Assembly (NCBI GenBank): GCA_014529385.2
Contig: CM043956.1
Span: 60,461,120 to 60,521,119 of the forward strand
Origin: Adiantum capillus-veneris
Taxonomy: Eukaryota > Streptophyta > Polypodiopsida > Polypodiales > Pteridaceae
Reading direction: 5' to 3'
Length of the DNA stretch: 60,000 nt
This document shows, piece after piece, positions 29,262 through 41,624 of the stretch; position 1 is the first letter of the stretch; each line of letters begins with the position of its first letter. Position numbers and translations under genes: made by a program. The notes under the pieces are model-generated. The model saw only the letters and a program-made list of their open reading frames with translations. It was not told the DNA's origin and ran no database searches.

Positions 29262-29890
29262 CTTGAGAGGTGGCGGCATCAGCTAGAGTTGAGGAGCTGT
29301 GATCTACAAGACGCCCTAAACCAAGCAATGCCAGATCACCATGCCGCCAGTAGACTTCGATTGATGAGAAACTTAGACAATATTGTTGCCCTGCCAGAGC
29401 CCAGATTCATTTTTCTCAGCTATGAAATTTATTTGATCTTTGACAAGATGGAGCTATTTGCTTTTATATGTCTACAAATGTAAGAGATCATTTTGCTCAG
29501 TCCTTCCTCACAAATACATGCCTTTTTTAGCTACATTATGCTCTTATGCTATACCTGTTTAATGTCCACGTGGCATGGAGTAATGATGAAGTATGTGTCC
29601 CGATAGACATTGTAAGCATATCCATGAAGATATTCAAGCTCACTACTCAATGGTGTGAGTCATGACCCATGTTATGTTACATGCTTTTTGTGGATTTTTG
29701 CTTGTAAAGCTTTACTTTGTACATGAATTGGGCTTCAGAACTCATTACTCTGGGGTCTTATGGGGTGCACCTTCTTGTTAGGTGAAGGAATATCATCCAG
29801 ATGTTTACAAGGGTCAAGGAGATGCAGTGGCAATAACACTGAGGTTGATAGAAGCTTATGAGGTTTGCAAGTTCACAACATACTAAATAT

Positions 29891-29933
<43 letters not shown>

Positions 29934-30240
29934 CCCGCCCCCAACAACAACAACAACAACAAAGAAGAAAAGAAAAAGGCACCACGACTCTTTAGTTTAT
30001 CCTTCACTAATTTGTGGACGTGCATTTTTGTTGAAAAGAACTAGTAATGATATGCATTTGGCATGATATGTTAACATATATTGCGTCTGATGACTACCAA
30101 CTTCTGGTGAAAATCTCAAAAGGTAATAATGCCCTGTCCATGGAAGTTGAAGTAATAGGTGCAAGGAAAAGCCAAACAGGTGGCCTATTATCTACACATC
30201 TGGTGGATAGAGCAACTGCACTAGACCAAGAATGATGAAG
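29262..30240 (+). other. Candidate host-gene exons (J-domain HPD exon)
   Basis: Three stretches look exon-like on the plus strand. (a) 29262-29410: LLERWRHQLELRSCDLQDALNQA...RLRLMRNLD, faintly UVR-like (weak). (b) 29782-29862: bounded by AG before and GT after, encoding VKEYHPDVYKGQGDAVAITLRLIEAYE. This fits the second half of a J domain, with the HPD motif and a final AYE. (c) about 30075-30235: DDYQLLVKISKGNN...LVDRATALDQE, stop TGA at 30233-30235. Whether the three belong to one gene is unknown. The poly(C) run at 29892-29930 lies in the presumed intron. J-domain proteins stimulate Hsp70 ATPase. It could also be a pseudogene. Confidence 0.35.
29892..29930. repeat. 39-nt poly(C) tract
   Basis: Uninterrupted C run, then TCCCCCGCCCCC and (CAA)n (about 29941-29960). 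It is prone to form i-motif and G-quadruplex structures and to be miscounted in assembly. Confidence 0.95.
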
Positions 30241-31229
30241 AAAGGCCTCACCTTAGGACCATTGGAGACAGTGGAAAGGCTCAGCTCAAATGTCTATTGT
30301 TGTCTCAGCCAGAGCAGTCCTCAAATGAGCATGGCAGTGAGACAAGAAACTGCCATTGGTGTTGCAACAGATGCCGCTCTCCCTCAGCTATGGACAGGAA
30401 GGCTCACCTAACAGATGCTGTTCATTTCTGATTATGTAGGTTGTGCTCTGCATTGTACAGGCTCTTGGTTGTGGTTTGTCCACCCACTCACAGCCTGCAG
30501 GAGTTTTGCATGGTCCTAACCATTTTGCCCTATTTCTCACCATTTTCTTCCTCTTTTTGTCTGTTTCCATGTCGTGGGTCCGTATTATTTGTAGCACAGG
30601 CATATTTTCAGCAGTACCCTTACGTTCCCATTGGTGCCTATGTACAAGCTTTGGGGACACATGCTATGTCATTTGTTAGTTCTCCTTAAGAACTTAGCTA
30701 GGGCACTTGTACAGCTGCCCAGCTCCTCCGGTTACTGTTTTCACTTTGTATCCAGTAAATACAAAGTATTTTTTGCATTTGTCTATGCCATGAGCTAATT
30801 GAGATTACCAGCAAGGTTTTTGGGACCAATCTTCATAGTTGCGGATTAGCCAGTGTCTTGTGCCCGCAGTCTGCCCTTTTCAGCTGGCTATCGTCCCATT
30901 CTACCGCTTGCCCTCAGCCTCTGCTGTGTCAAGCTTTGTTGCTGCTCGCAGCTGCCCCTTCATTCCCCCCGTAGCTTATCCTCGCTGACCCCGCTTGCAT
31001 TGCTGCCGACCTTTAGTAGCCTGATTAGCCATGTCCAGCCAGCAACTTGAAGTTTGGACACCTTGCTGTGACTGGTCGAACTACATTTTTCATTTCCACT
31101 TTACCTCACCCAGGTTGAACAAGTGGCAGGTTTCAAGTGTCTGTAGCTGCAAAATTGAAGAGGCTCATTAGTGGCGGCCTTTAGAAGTGTGCCAAGAGCT
31201 TGGTGTGAGCCATGCTGGTTCCAAACTCT
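30241..31229. other. No gene recognised
   Basis: About 1 kb with normal base composition. Short open frames on both strands lack motifs. It could be further exons or the 3' UTR of the candidate gene to its left, since it is not repetitive within this window. Confidence 0.4.
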
Positions 31230-31870
31230 GGTGAGCTGTATCCTTGAAGGGAATTCCATTTGGTCACCTGCACCAAGTTTCTTGGTATGGCTCATTGGAG
31301 GTGAGTCTCTTCTTCTTCATGGATTTTGATGGAATGTCCATTGGAATCAGACTCTCAACGCATTCTGACCATTTGATTAAGGATGATAGGCTGAACCGAA
31401 CAACAGATTCGTACCAAGAGACTTGAATAGAAATGTCCAAAAATGTCGAGTGAACTTTGTGAAACAATTGACTTTGGCAAGGCATGTAATCTGAAAATAT
31501 ATTTGCACAAAAAATGTCACAACATCTGGAGCAGAAGCCGCCTTTTTACAAGGATTAAAATGTGCCATTTTGGAAAATTCGATCAACCACCACAAGAATT
31601 TGAGCATTGCCTATGGTTGAACGAGGCAAAGTGGTGATAATCTTTGTTGAAGTACTGGCAAAGGTTGAAGTAAACCTTGAGGAAGGCATTGAGAAGCTTT
31701 CGTTATCTGACATGAGTGACAAGCCTTTACAAACTTGATAATATCCTGTTGCATCTGCGGCCAAAAATATGTCTTTGACAAAAGACGATATGTCTTGTTG
31801 TGGTGTCTGAACACTGAGAAGAGTTCTTTGACACACAAAAAATGCAAGCTTTCAGTCCTTAGTCCACCTA
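31230..31870 (-). pseudogene. Gypsy integrase fragment (family E)
   Basis: On the minus strand from 31850: HHNKTYRLLSKTYFWPQMQQDIIKFVKACHSCQITKASQ (the H-H-C-C integrase zinc-binding region), then GLLQPLPV, ILVVVDRF and MAHF (core start, catalytic D), FTRHFWTFLFKSLGTNLLFGSAYHP (core, usually SDRD before and HPQTDGQ after). Frame changes separate the pieces. The sequence differs clearly from families A and B. No LTR could be assigned. It lies just left of element B. Confidence 0.75.
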
Positions 31871-32149
31871 AAAAAGCAGCTGGGAGGGGCTGAAAACGCT
31901 GCTGGAAAGAAAATTTTCAGCATGCTCGTATGCTTCCGATCAGTATATTGGAGCGGTGCAAAAGGTAGGTAGGGTGTTATGTCTCACCTATTTCAGCTGA
32001 CAGAAGGCTGAAATCGGGGAAAACCAGCAAGGAAACACCTGAAAAACAGTGTTGAAACAGAGATAACGCAAGACAAAGCACCGGATGCAGTATGCCCAGG
32101 CGGAGACCAGGTATCTAGAGGCTAGTTCATAGAATTCAGCAGTGCTTCC

Positions 32150-33413
32150 TGTCACAAGACTGTTTTTTTTGTTGGTTTCCTTCGCTTGATTTTTATTTAA
32201 TGTTTGGGACCCTCTTTTTGAAATCACAAATGCTCGGACATTGCATGGCTAGTGTGAAACAACCGTTGGCCGTCGAGAGTTTCACCCGCAGGAGTCAAGG
32301 CTACGCAACCATGAGATGGTTGGGATGATCGGCACTAGAATCTGACTAGTAAAGAAGTGGTTAAAGTCTTTTAGGCCCCTTGGAAGGACTTTATAAGTTG
32401 GGTGGGTACTAGGAAATTAAACCAAAAGAGGCAAACTAGACACATGGCAATAGGAGAGCAACCTGCAAGCCAACACACACATCCAGAAGCTCTCATCCCA
32501 AGAGGAGGCGCCCAAAATTGAGAGGGGGGCTGTTTTGAAGCTCATTGAGTGAGTATAGTGTGTGTGTTAGTAGTGGGTATCATCATAGCAATAATAGAAA
32601 GCTTGCCTTCTCCCTTGTCTCATATAGCGCGATGATTTACTCTCGTGCTTCCCTTTGCACATATGGTAATGCCCCACAAGTTGGGCTACTCAGAAACAAT
32701 TTTGTGAGTTTTATGGGCGTTTGCCAAGGCAAGAGCCTTGTGAAGAGGAACCAGATTAGCTAATTGCTAATCCCCCATAGGTATGCACAGTTCCATCGCG
32801 ACAAATTGCGAAAACAGAGATATTTCTCGCGTGTAAACTCGTCCAAACCACATGGGAACTGTCCCATTGCGTGCGGGAGCTCCTTAGACACACAAAGACA
32901 TGTTTGCTCCGCTCAAAATGATCCAAAACAGAAAATTACAGCGTGCTTTTTTTTATTGCAGGTTTAGGGTTTTGTAGCTAAATTACAAGATAACACCAAG
33001 GGAGCCTCGGGGAAGCCTTGGGTGCTTGTACAGGGTTTTGGGCACGTGACAATGACCAAAGCAAGAAATTATAGCATGCTGAAATTGACCTGCAGCTCTC
33101 TGACGGAAAACTTTTAAAGTGCAAGGGTACTTTTGACATATAGGGGTTTTGGCGTCATTATGTTGCCGAAAATGGGTCGAAAATTTGCAATTTCAGCCCT
33201 TGACAGGTTTGAACAGCTTGGTGAGAGTTGGGTGAAAGTGTTCAGGCTGTCTATTTGCAATTGAATAAATAAATACCAAAAGGAGCGCGAGTCTTTGGGG
33301 CCAACAAGGTGTCTTTGTCTACTTGGGAGCACTCCAAGTCTTGAATTGTTTTGAAGTGGTGAATTCCAGTTACAGGTTTATTTGTGAAGTTACTTGTGTC
33401 GTATAGTACAGGG

Positions 33414-33419
<6 letters not shown>
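32150..33419 (+). repeat. 5' LTR of B (3' end lost to microsatellite)
   Basis: Starts TGTCACAAGACTG. Collinear with 48538-49800 through CATATAGCGCGATGATTT-like and TTGCGTGCGGGAGCTCCTTA segments to GTATAGTACAGGGAAAGTA (about 33400-33418). The shared LTR core is at 33271-33304. The last ~75 bp of the LTR and the primer binding site are replaced by (TA)n, (GA)n and (CA)n. Confidence 0.88.
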
Positions 33420-33492
<73 letters not shown>

Positions 33493-33597
33493 CGCACACA
33501 TGTATATAACTACAAATATATGTATATGTGTGTATGTATATATGGTTATATGTATACACACACACACTATATATATATAACACACACACACACATAT

Positions 33598-33628
<31 letters not shown>

Positions 33629-33632
33629 CAGG
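33419..33632. repeat. Compound (TA)n-(GA)n-(CA)n-(TA)n tract replacing LTR end and primer site of B
   Basis: (TA)n 33420-33456, (GA)n 33457-33490, then interspersed TGTATA and CACACA runs, and (TA)n up to 33629. The gag ATG of B follows at 33633. By comparison with the 3' LTR, the LTR end and primer binding site should lie here. Confidence 0.85.
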
Positions 33633-36540
33633 ATGAATGACCCTAGTGAAGAGGGTTTCTCTTCACAGGACAGACAGGCTATTCCTATAGTGCATGAGGT
33701 TGGCGAAAGTTCACGGCCATCACTGTCTGTACCTTTTACTGATGTGAATGAAACACAAGCTCAAGGGATAATGATTGGGCAATTAGATGAGGATGCATTC
33801 AGAACACAATTGGTTGCTGTTGTGAATGTGTTTACTCAATTGATGCAAAATCCCAGGTTTATGGATTTTTTGCAAGCTCCATCAGTGTCACAACAAGCAA
33901 GGCAACCTGCTCATCCAATAGAGCCCGTTGAGGCTCAAGGGCAGGTCCCAACTGTGACCTAGGAGGACAAGGAGCATTTGCATGTTGCAGAGTCACTTGA
34001 GGCTCCAAGGCAAACTTTTGCTATCCATGAACATGTGGATAGGACTCCAATTCCTTGTGCTTTTCGAGTTTAGCCAGCCACCTTTGAGCGTCCAAGTGTT
34101 GATCTCAATGGACATGAACTATTCTCGACGCTATGCATCAGGTATTTCAACCACCTACGGCACATCGTGGGTATTTTGGTCCTTGGAGGTGGATCTATGT
34201 TTCAAAGCATGGCTTTTATGCGCGTTGAAATCACCAGTACGTGCTAGGAACAATGCTTGGGGGTATGCAAGGCATGATTAAACTCCATGTATGGTAATAT
34301 TGGCTTACAGCCAAGGTTTCAGAGTACTCAGGGCCAGTTTGGAGTGCCATTGGGCAGTTTTGGTATGGCCGGTTTTTCCAATCAGCAAGCAAATATGGCA
34401 TTGAAAAGCTAGAATGCTAATGAGTGAGGAGCTCATAAGCATTGTACCCATTTTGCAAACACTTCCCTATGATAATTTGACAGTGCTTGACAAGCCAATA
34501 CCATACAAAGAAGGTGGTAGTATGAAGTTTGACAATTTTAGTGGTTTTGAAGACAAGACGAAGGCTCTTACGTTCCTCCAACAGTTTGATATTGCTTATG
34601 TAGGGAGGAATCTCACTGAGGCTTCGAAGGTCTGCAAAGCTGCCACTTTCTTAAAAGGAAATGGGCGTCAATGGTGGTGGACAACTTTATTAATGCAAGG
34701 ACAAGAACATGCCACATGGGTTTATTTCAAACAGATCTTCGCATCTGCATGGCTATCAAATAATTTTGAAGTCCACGTTATGACAGATTGGCACCAACAC
34801 TATGCAGCTAATTGCAAAAATTTACAAGAGCACAATTGGAAGTTTTGTAAAGTGCTACTTTGAGTAACTTCTTATAGATTCGTGCCATTGACAGAGCAGA
34901 TAGAAAAGTATTGTTGTGGGCTGCCTAAAGGGCTCAGAAATTACCGCACAAAGACTAGAGTGGCCACCCTTACTCAAGTGATGGAGGTTACGAACATTGG
35001 TAATGCCTTGTTGAAAGGAGAAGACAATGGATTTAAGGGCAGCGTGAAAGGGGGTCAATCAAAGAAAAATTCATCAAAGAAGTCCTTTGTGAAAACGACT
35101 CTTGAAGCTTCCCACGGGTTAGGAAAAGCAGAGAAAGCTAAAGACTCAGCAGAGACCTCTGGAGGACAGGCCAAGAAACAGTTTTGTGCGCAAGCCTAGG
35201 GAGGAAAATAAATGGCCGAGGCTAGATGCTTTATTTGCGAGTAGCCTAGTCACTTTGCTGTTGATTGTCCAAAGAAGAAAAGGCCAGCTGACTCAGATGA
35301 CAAGAAAGGAAAGAAGCCCAAATTCACGGCCGGTTTAGTGCTAGATATGGTGGGGGATAGGCCAAATATTGATGCAAGTGAGCTATGCAGAGCATGGGGT
35401 AGAGTGAGGGATCAAACAACACTTATTTTCTTTGATCTAGGAACAAAGGCAAACTTTATCTCACCAGAGTTGGCTATCAAGTTGGGGATTAAAGCTGAAG
35501 AAACGGGGTACACTGCACAGCCGAGGTAGGTTTGGCATGTATTGGCCATTAAGAGTGTGTAACTACCAACATTGGAAAGCTGCGTCTGCAGATTCAGTCG
35601 TATGTGGACACAAAAGAGTTTTATATCATGCGTTTGGAAGGATGTGATGGTTTTTGGAAATCCCATGGATGTTCCATATACAGGGAGTGTTGGATGTCTC
35701 CAACAAAAGATCACCTTGCAACATAGGGGCAAAACTCACATCTTGGATGTAAAGCTTAAAGGAGAATCTATCTCTATTCTATCAACTTTGCCTATCATTT
35801 CTGTAATTGAAAATCATCTTTCGGTGTACTTGACTTTTGCACGTGATGTTTCATATAATTGTCAGTCAAATTTATCTTTGTAAGATAAAGAAAGGTCAAC
35901 ATTTTTGCGAGAGTTTAGTGACTGTTTCTCTGATTCATTACCATCTTAGTTGCGGCCGGAGAGGCCTAAATATCATGCGATAGATTTGATGCCAGGTTGT
36001 AGCCCACCACATAGACCTCCCTACAGGGTTAGTGCGGCATATGCGATGGGCAAACATTTTGTCTATGTTCCACTTTCAGATCATGCATGTGGAAAGCAAA
36101 AAGAATGTTGTGGCTGATGCATTATCAAGAAAGCCACAAATTTTGTTGTGCCAATTCGTTATCATCATGAGCTTGATGATATGAAGAAACAATGTGCTAC
36201 TGATGAAGATTTTGCAAGTTGAACAGTTGTTAGATGGACAACACCATGAACACTATCTCCTCAGGGATGGTATTATGATGATGCATAGAAGACTATGTGT
36301 TAGTAGGCCATTGCGACATAAGGTTATGGCAGAAAGTCATGTCCCACCGTATGTAGGGCATCGTGGTATAGATGCAACAATAAAAGCAGTCAAGCCCATT
36401 TTATTCTTGTTAGGAAGAAGATAAAATCTGATATGATGGCATGATTGTTCATGTACAGGGTGTTTAAGTGCCATGGTATGCCATAGTCAATTAGAAGAGG
36501 CTAATTCTACTGCCCTAGATCAGCTCAAATGCCATGTGTC
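33633..36540 (+). pseudogene. B gag-protease and integrase remnants with RT deleted
   Basis: gag begins ATG 33633 (MNDPSEEGFSSQDRQ) and stops at 33960-33962. Capsid region at 34480-34860 (GSMKFDNFSGFEDKTKALTFLQQFDIAYVGRN, then ATFLKGNGRQWW). Damaged zinc knuckle CFICE-stop-PSHFAVDCP at about 35235. Protease-like TTLIFFDLGTKANFISPELAIKL at about 35418-35490 (family D-[ST]-G is D-L-G here). PPYRVSAAYA at about 36020 is the normal lead-in to RT, but it jumps at about 36040 to the RNase H end (RWANIL..FHFQIMHVESKKNVVADALSRKP). Integrase zinc-binding region VPPYVGHRGIDATIKA at about 36345. Multiple stops. Similar in plan to A2, but clearly a different family. Confidence 0.85.
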
Positions 36541-36620
36541 CGACAATATGTAATATACTTGGACACCCCAAGCCGAAGATCTAGTGCAACACACGCAAGA
36601 AAAATTGAAACAACTGAACA

Positions 36621-36626
<6 letters not shown>

Positions 36627-36651
<25 letters not shown>

Positions 36652-38391
36652 TGGTCATACTTGGCAGACAGGGTATCATTTTCTCTTTACTGATGCCCCC
36701 TTGTCCACCGCCTCCCTCTCACCCTTCATCCGATCGCTCCTTCAGATTTGGGTTTCCATGCGACAGGCTATCATACGCTCACCTCCCTCATGTCGTGAGG
36801 AGATTGAGCGCCAGCCTCTCATTTGGAATGCTGCAGTTCTTGATTCTTCGGTTGATCCACTCCGTCAGCTTGGAGAGAGGACTCACATTGATTGGGCTGC
36901 CTGGGACACTGGCCCTGCTGCCTCTATGCGGTTGTTTCATGAGACACGTATGCTGGATGTTGATTTTGTGGCAGAACATTATGACATTGGTCGCAGGGTG
37001 ACAGACAGACTGCTTGAGATTGATTCCGCTGTTCCTTCACAGTGGGATGCAGTCATGAGGGGCACGGTTCAGATGCCTCCCCGTTCTGGCTGGGAAGGCC
37101 TCTTTGCTCAGAGCACTCTCTTATTAGCTCGTTTAGACACCATGCTATTCACAGTTGATACTGACCAGTCTCAGGGGATTCATGCTAGATTGACATATGA
37201 TGCCACCTCTCCGCACCTTGCCCTTCCCGGAGCTCGATGGGAGGCCATTAGAGTAGTTGGCTCCCGCGGGAAGCGTCGTTGTGTTGACCCTCGTTTCGCT
37301 TCCGCTGATGCTGCACTTTGGAGGCTTTGGGTGTGGGAGGGTCGTGCCCTATCTCAGCTTTATTGGGACCCAGGTGAGTGGCATTGGCCTCACTCTGACC
37401 CCACCAGTGCACCTGTATCCTTCTTTGAGTACATTGTCAGGATTGGACGGTTAGCATTGATGAGACAGCAGCCAGAGCAGCCCACTCGTATGCGTTTCTG
37501 GTTACATTGAGGCCTCTCCCATGCCTATCTGCAGCTGTTTTGGTCCGCCATCTGGGATTTACATGCGGCTCGTCGTATTTCTTTTTTCATGTGGATGATT
37601 GCACATGCGGGACTTCCAGTTGGGACTTGGCTAGCTACTATGGGTCATGATCCGTTATGTACTCGCTGTCCTTTGCGACTACTGGAGTCACCTGCACACT
37701 GTCTTTGGTCATGCTCAGCTTCCCATGTAGTGTGGCTTGCAGTTTGCTTTCTACTTAGCAGAGCAGGTGTTCAACATGGATTTCTTACTTGGGGATCTGT
37801 CTCATTGTTGATGCCGATGCCCGGCCCCCATCTTTTCTACGAGGGCTCAGACACAGATCCAGCCTTTATGCTCACATCGGCTGGTTATCGGTGAGGTACT
37901 TTGGCTATGCTACCACAGATTGCTTGGCAGGGGGATTCTCAGACACGTGATGAAGTTTTTTCAGTCATCACTAGTATTACACTATGGAATGTTTGGAGAG
38001 CTCGTTGTCTCCACATTCTAAGTGCGGCTCCACAGCTCCTTCAGGATACCCTCATTGCCATTTGGCTGGACATCATTCATACCCTGATTTGGCAATGGGA
38101 TTCTTCCTCAGGTACATCTCGAGCAGCCGAGGCTCGCCGATTGCATTCCTTCGGCGTTGGGCACGATCCCCACTCTTCTTTACACTTACAGGTGGCCAGA
38201 TTACGTGGCATTATGCCCCTCCTCGGTGGTTTCTCCTCCACTCATCCCACAGACCACCATGAGATTGTTCTAGTCGAGTTGTCACTATAGTGGCTCTCCT
38301 CCTTACATTCAGCTTGTACACCCCACGTGATAGGCTATTTTGGCATCCGCTGGGGATTATATTGTACTCTGTAATATACAGCCCTGACTTT

Positions 38392-38473
<82 letters not shown>
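36627..38473 (+). mobile_element. LINE fragment (3' part) inside the A3 LTR
   Basis: Flanked on both sides by (GA)n (36627-36650 and 38395-38473). Plus-strand open frames encode the C-terminal part of a plant LINE ORF2. It replaces a short GAGAGA in the LTR. No target duplication can be told apart from the repeat itself. Confidence 0.75.
36651..38290 (+). pseudogene. LINE ORF2 C-terminus with zf-RVT domain
   Basis: One frame runs 36651-37510, then stops. Further pieces follow: 37520-37894 (a zinc-binding RT C-terminal region with WSAIWDLHAARRISFFMWMIAHAGLP, TRCPLRLLESPAHCLWSCSASHVVW, i.e. the C-x2-C...H...C of zf-RVT) and 37901-38290 (ITLWNVWRARCLHIL, as in plant LINE tails). The long upstream part (FTDAPLSTASLSPFIRSLLQIWVSMR...) has no motif I can name but sits where the RT thumb and connection belong. 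It may belong to the same family as the fragment at 3167-3495, but they do not overlap. Confidence 0.75.
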
Positions 38474-38475
<2 letters not shown>

Positions 38476-39479
38476 ACGGCACGGTGGAGTTCCACGCCCA
38501 GAAGTATTGGCCCCAAAGACTCGCGCCCCTTCTCGATATTTATTTATTATTATGCTTCAATGAGTACAATGTCCGAGGGTCCGCTCTCTCTGTAGTGTTC
38601 CCAAGCAAATCTGCTGGAAGAGAGGCCTTGGCAGTTCTTATAAAGGCTCGTGGACAAAAGCAATATATGAAAAGCAGGTTCTAAAAGCATCTAATAACCA
38701 AAAGCTAGTGTATAGCCTGCCACGTCACTAGCTCGCCACACAATTTGAGTTTCCTGCTTTATTTTTAAGGTTTTAGGTCCTCGACTGGGATACATTAATT
38801 TGAAACAACTTTTAAATGGATTTAGGCCACTCAACAAGATTCCATAAGTTCGACAACTTCTTTTGTTGCTTCCTTCACTAGGGTTGGCCCTTTTATGTCC
38901 GGCCTCTATCCTTTAGGCCAAGCCATATCATCGCTTTGTGACATACCCCCCTCTTGAAAGAATTGTAATCGCCCTCGATTATGCCTCCAAATCCAACATA
39001 GGAGTACCGAAGTACTAGACCACATAGCACAAAGATGACAATCATCGAGCATTCACATCACATTTACATCACTATCCCTGTCGAGATCTTAGATGAGAAT
39101 CATGATCATTGTAACTTATTTAGCAATCACATTCAAACTGAGAAGATTTCTGACGGATGTTTTGATTGATTAAATCTCGTTACTATTATATCCACATCAC
39201 CCCTCATGTGAACAAGACAGAAATGCTAGTCATTTCGTCTTTCAAACATGCACTCAGACAATACACACATCAGAGAGCACATGTAACAGATTCATTTTAG
39301 GAATTCCCATTTCAAAGTACTTCTTTACATAAAGTCATATAGCAGATGACTATATTCCATGGAGGTAACTTGTGACAAAGACGTGGAGTAACTCCCCTCT
39401 TGTGCAGTCAACACTGCACCAGATGCAGCCTGCTGATTCGTCGATAACTCTTGGAATAGTCGGTGCTAAGCCAAAAGCT

Positions 39480-41624
39480 TCAAGGTAAAGCTATAAAATC
39501 TGTGGAGTATCTGCTAGGTCCTCCCCCTCCATCCACTTGGCATCCAAAGCCAGATAGTTCTTGAACCGATACCGGCGTGTCAGCTTACCTCTCATTTTCC
39601 TTTCCTTGAGAGCCAAGACCTTGTCTAGAATGAGAATCTCCTCTATCTCTTGCACTTCAGGCTATTCCTCTGGCACTTCACCTTTGATATGTCTTATTAG
39701 ACTCACATGAAATGCGTTGTAACTTTTCCAAGTATCTGGTAACTTGAGCTTGAAGGATACTTCATTGATCTTTTCTTGAATCTTGAAAGGGCCATAGTAT
39801 CGCATACTTAGCTTTGAAAAAAGCCGCTCCTTACCCTTTCGTTTCTGTAGGCATTCCTCCTCAAACTGTAATAGGACCCAATCATCCTCCTTCAATTGCA
39901 AGTCACGTTGATTGCTTGCGTGCTACCTTCTGCTTGAGACTTCTCCAGAGCTTCCCGTACCTTGGCAAAAGCAGTATCGGTACCCTGTGTCTACTTCAAA
40001 AATCTTATCTTTGGTGCTCAAAATAGGTGGAACCTTCTTGACACCCTCAATAATCTCAAATGGTGCCTTCCCCGTAAACATATGGACCGGGTTGCTGTAA
40101 GCAAACTCCGCCAAGGGCAAATACTTCTCCCATTGACTCTTCTGATCAGAGATGTACGACTACCGATAAGTCCAATACCACTGAATTGTCCATCTCCAGC
40201 TGCCCATTTGTCAATGGGTGAAACGAGGACGAGAATTGCAGCCATGTGCTATTCTCCCAAATTGCCCTCCAAAACAAACTCGTAAAACGGGGATCTCTAT
40301 CTGAAACTATAGACTCATGGCATCGAAAAATCTGCGAGACAAACAGCTTAGCGAAATGGTAGCTTTTACTGTCTTCTAGATCGGAATGAAGTGAGCCCAC
40401 TTGTTGAATCGGTCGATGATTGTCCAAATGCCATCATGCCAACTTTGAGTTTTGGGAAGATAAAAAATGAAGTCCATTGCTATGCTCTCCCAAGGCCGGC
40501 TAGGAATAGGTAGAGGTTATAGTAGACCCGGTGCCTTATGCCTGTCAAACTTGACCTTTTGGCATACTAAGCAACTGCGAACAAACTCGTCTACATCCAT
40601 TTTGAGCCTCGGCCAATAGAAGTACTTCTCCACACCTTTTAAGGTGGTGTCTATGCCGCGATGGCCCGAAAGAGGTGGACAATGGCACCGTGCCAAAACC
40701 TTGTTCCTCAACCTCTGAGTAACACAACATAGTTTTCCGTATCAAGTAGCCTTCCTTTAGAGAATAGCCTGCAATTGTCTCTTCACTTTGTAACCAGTCA
40801 AAGATGTCTCCAAAATCTGGATCTGTGGCGTATTGATCTACCATAGCTTCAAAGCTGTGATGATGAAATCGCCTAAATCCGTGGCTTGCGAGACAATGCG
40901 TTTGCCACCAACTTATTCTTTCCCTTAACATGGACGATTTGAAAGTGAAATTGTAACAAAATATTCGTCCATCTCATCTGTTTGTCCGAAAGTTGCTTCT
41001 AGGACAAGAAGTATCGCAAACTTTGGTGATCGGTCAACACAGTAAAATCGGCTCTGAGTAGAAAATGGCGCCACTGAGTAAGAGCATGGATGACTACCAA
41101 TAGCTCTTTCTTATAAATGTGTGCAACCCGCTCTGGTCGCGAAAAACATTCTGCTCTCATAATCTACAACCCGGCCCTCTTGTATTAAGACCGCTCCCTG
41201 ACTACGACCACACGCATCACACTAACCTCAAATGGCTTTTGCAAGTCTGGTAAAACCAACATTGGATGAGTTATCAACTTCTCTTTGAGAGTCTTAAATG
41301 CTACAATCTCAGATCGTTCCAAGAAAAAGGAATCCCTTGCTGTGTCAGAATGTGTAATGGAGAAGCAATCTTTGCAAACTTTCAAATGAATCAGGGGTAA
41401 TACGAGCAGAAATCCAAAAAGCTTCGAACTTCAAAGTTCATGTACAGTTTTCAAATCTGGACAATCTCAATTGGTTTCAACCTTGGCGAGGTCCATTGTT
41501 ACACACTTTGCAAAGACAATGTGTCCCAAAAAGTGTATCTCTGGCAAGAAAAACTCTCTTTCTACCATTAACCACTTGTCGATGTTGTTGCCGTACCTGG
41601 AAAACGTGTAACAAATGGTGTCTA
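39480..41624 (-). pseudogene. A3 pol remnant: integrase, RNase H and RT end
   Basis: Minus strand, from 41624 leftward: FFLPEIHFLGHIV and MDLAKVET (RT end); DLQKPFEV (RNase H start, about 41250); MLRERISWWQTHCLAS region; integrase zinc-binding CHCPPLSGHRGIDTTLKGVEKYFYWPR (about 40700-40600) with [14 protein letters not shown]; core pieces (ESIVSDRDPRFTSLFW, about 40330-40260); LAEFAYSNPVHMFTGKAPFEII (about 40110); QLKEDDWVLLQFEEE (about 39900); and the chromodomain-like ALDAKWMEGEDLADTPQIL (about 39545-39490). Frames change many times. The RT continues at 45074-45235 beyond A4. Confidence 0.85.

Larger units (their letters stand above)
36549..38943 (-). repeat. A3 3' LTR with a LINE fragment inside
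   Basis: Plus-strand ends TGTAATATACTTGGACACCCC (36549) and CTTTGTGACA (38934-38943), the reverse complement of TGTCACAAAG...GTTACA-type LTR ends. LTR sequence is 36549-36626 and 38474-38943. The shared core is at 38507-38541. The polypurine tract lies just outside at 38944-38957. The split is at a GAGAGA site that the solo LTR at 50387-51005 keeps intact (about 50925, opposite strand). Confidence 0.85.

Noticed and set aside
33251-33606. Frames with IYIYIY and HTHTHT runs (also at 26037 and 58937)
   Set aside because: They come from (TA)n and (CA)n repeats.
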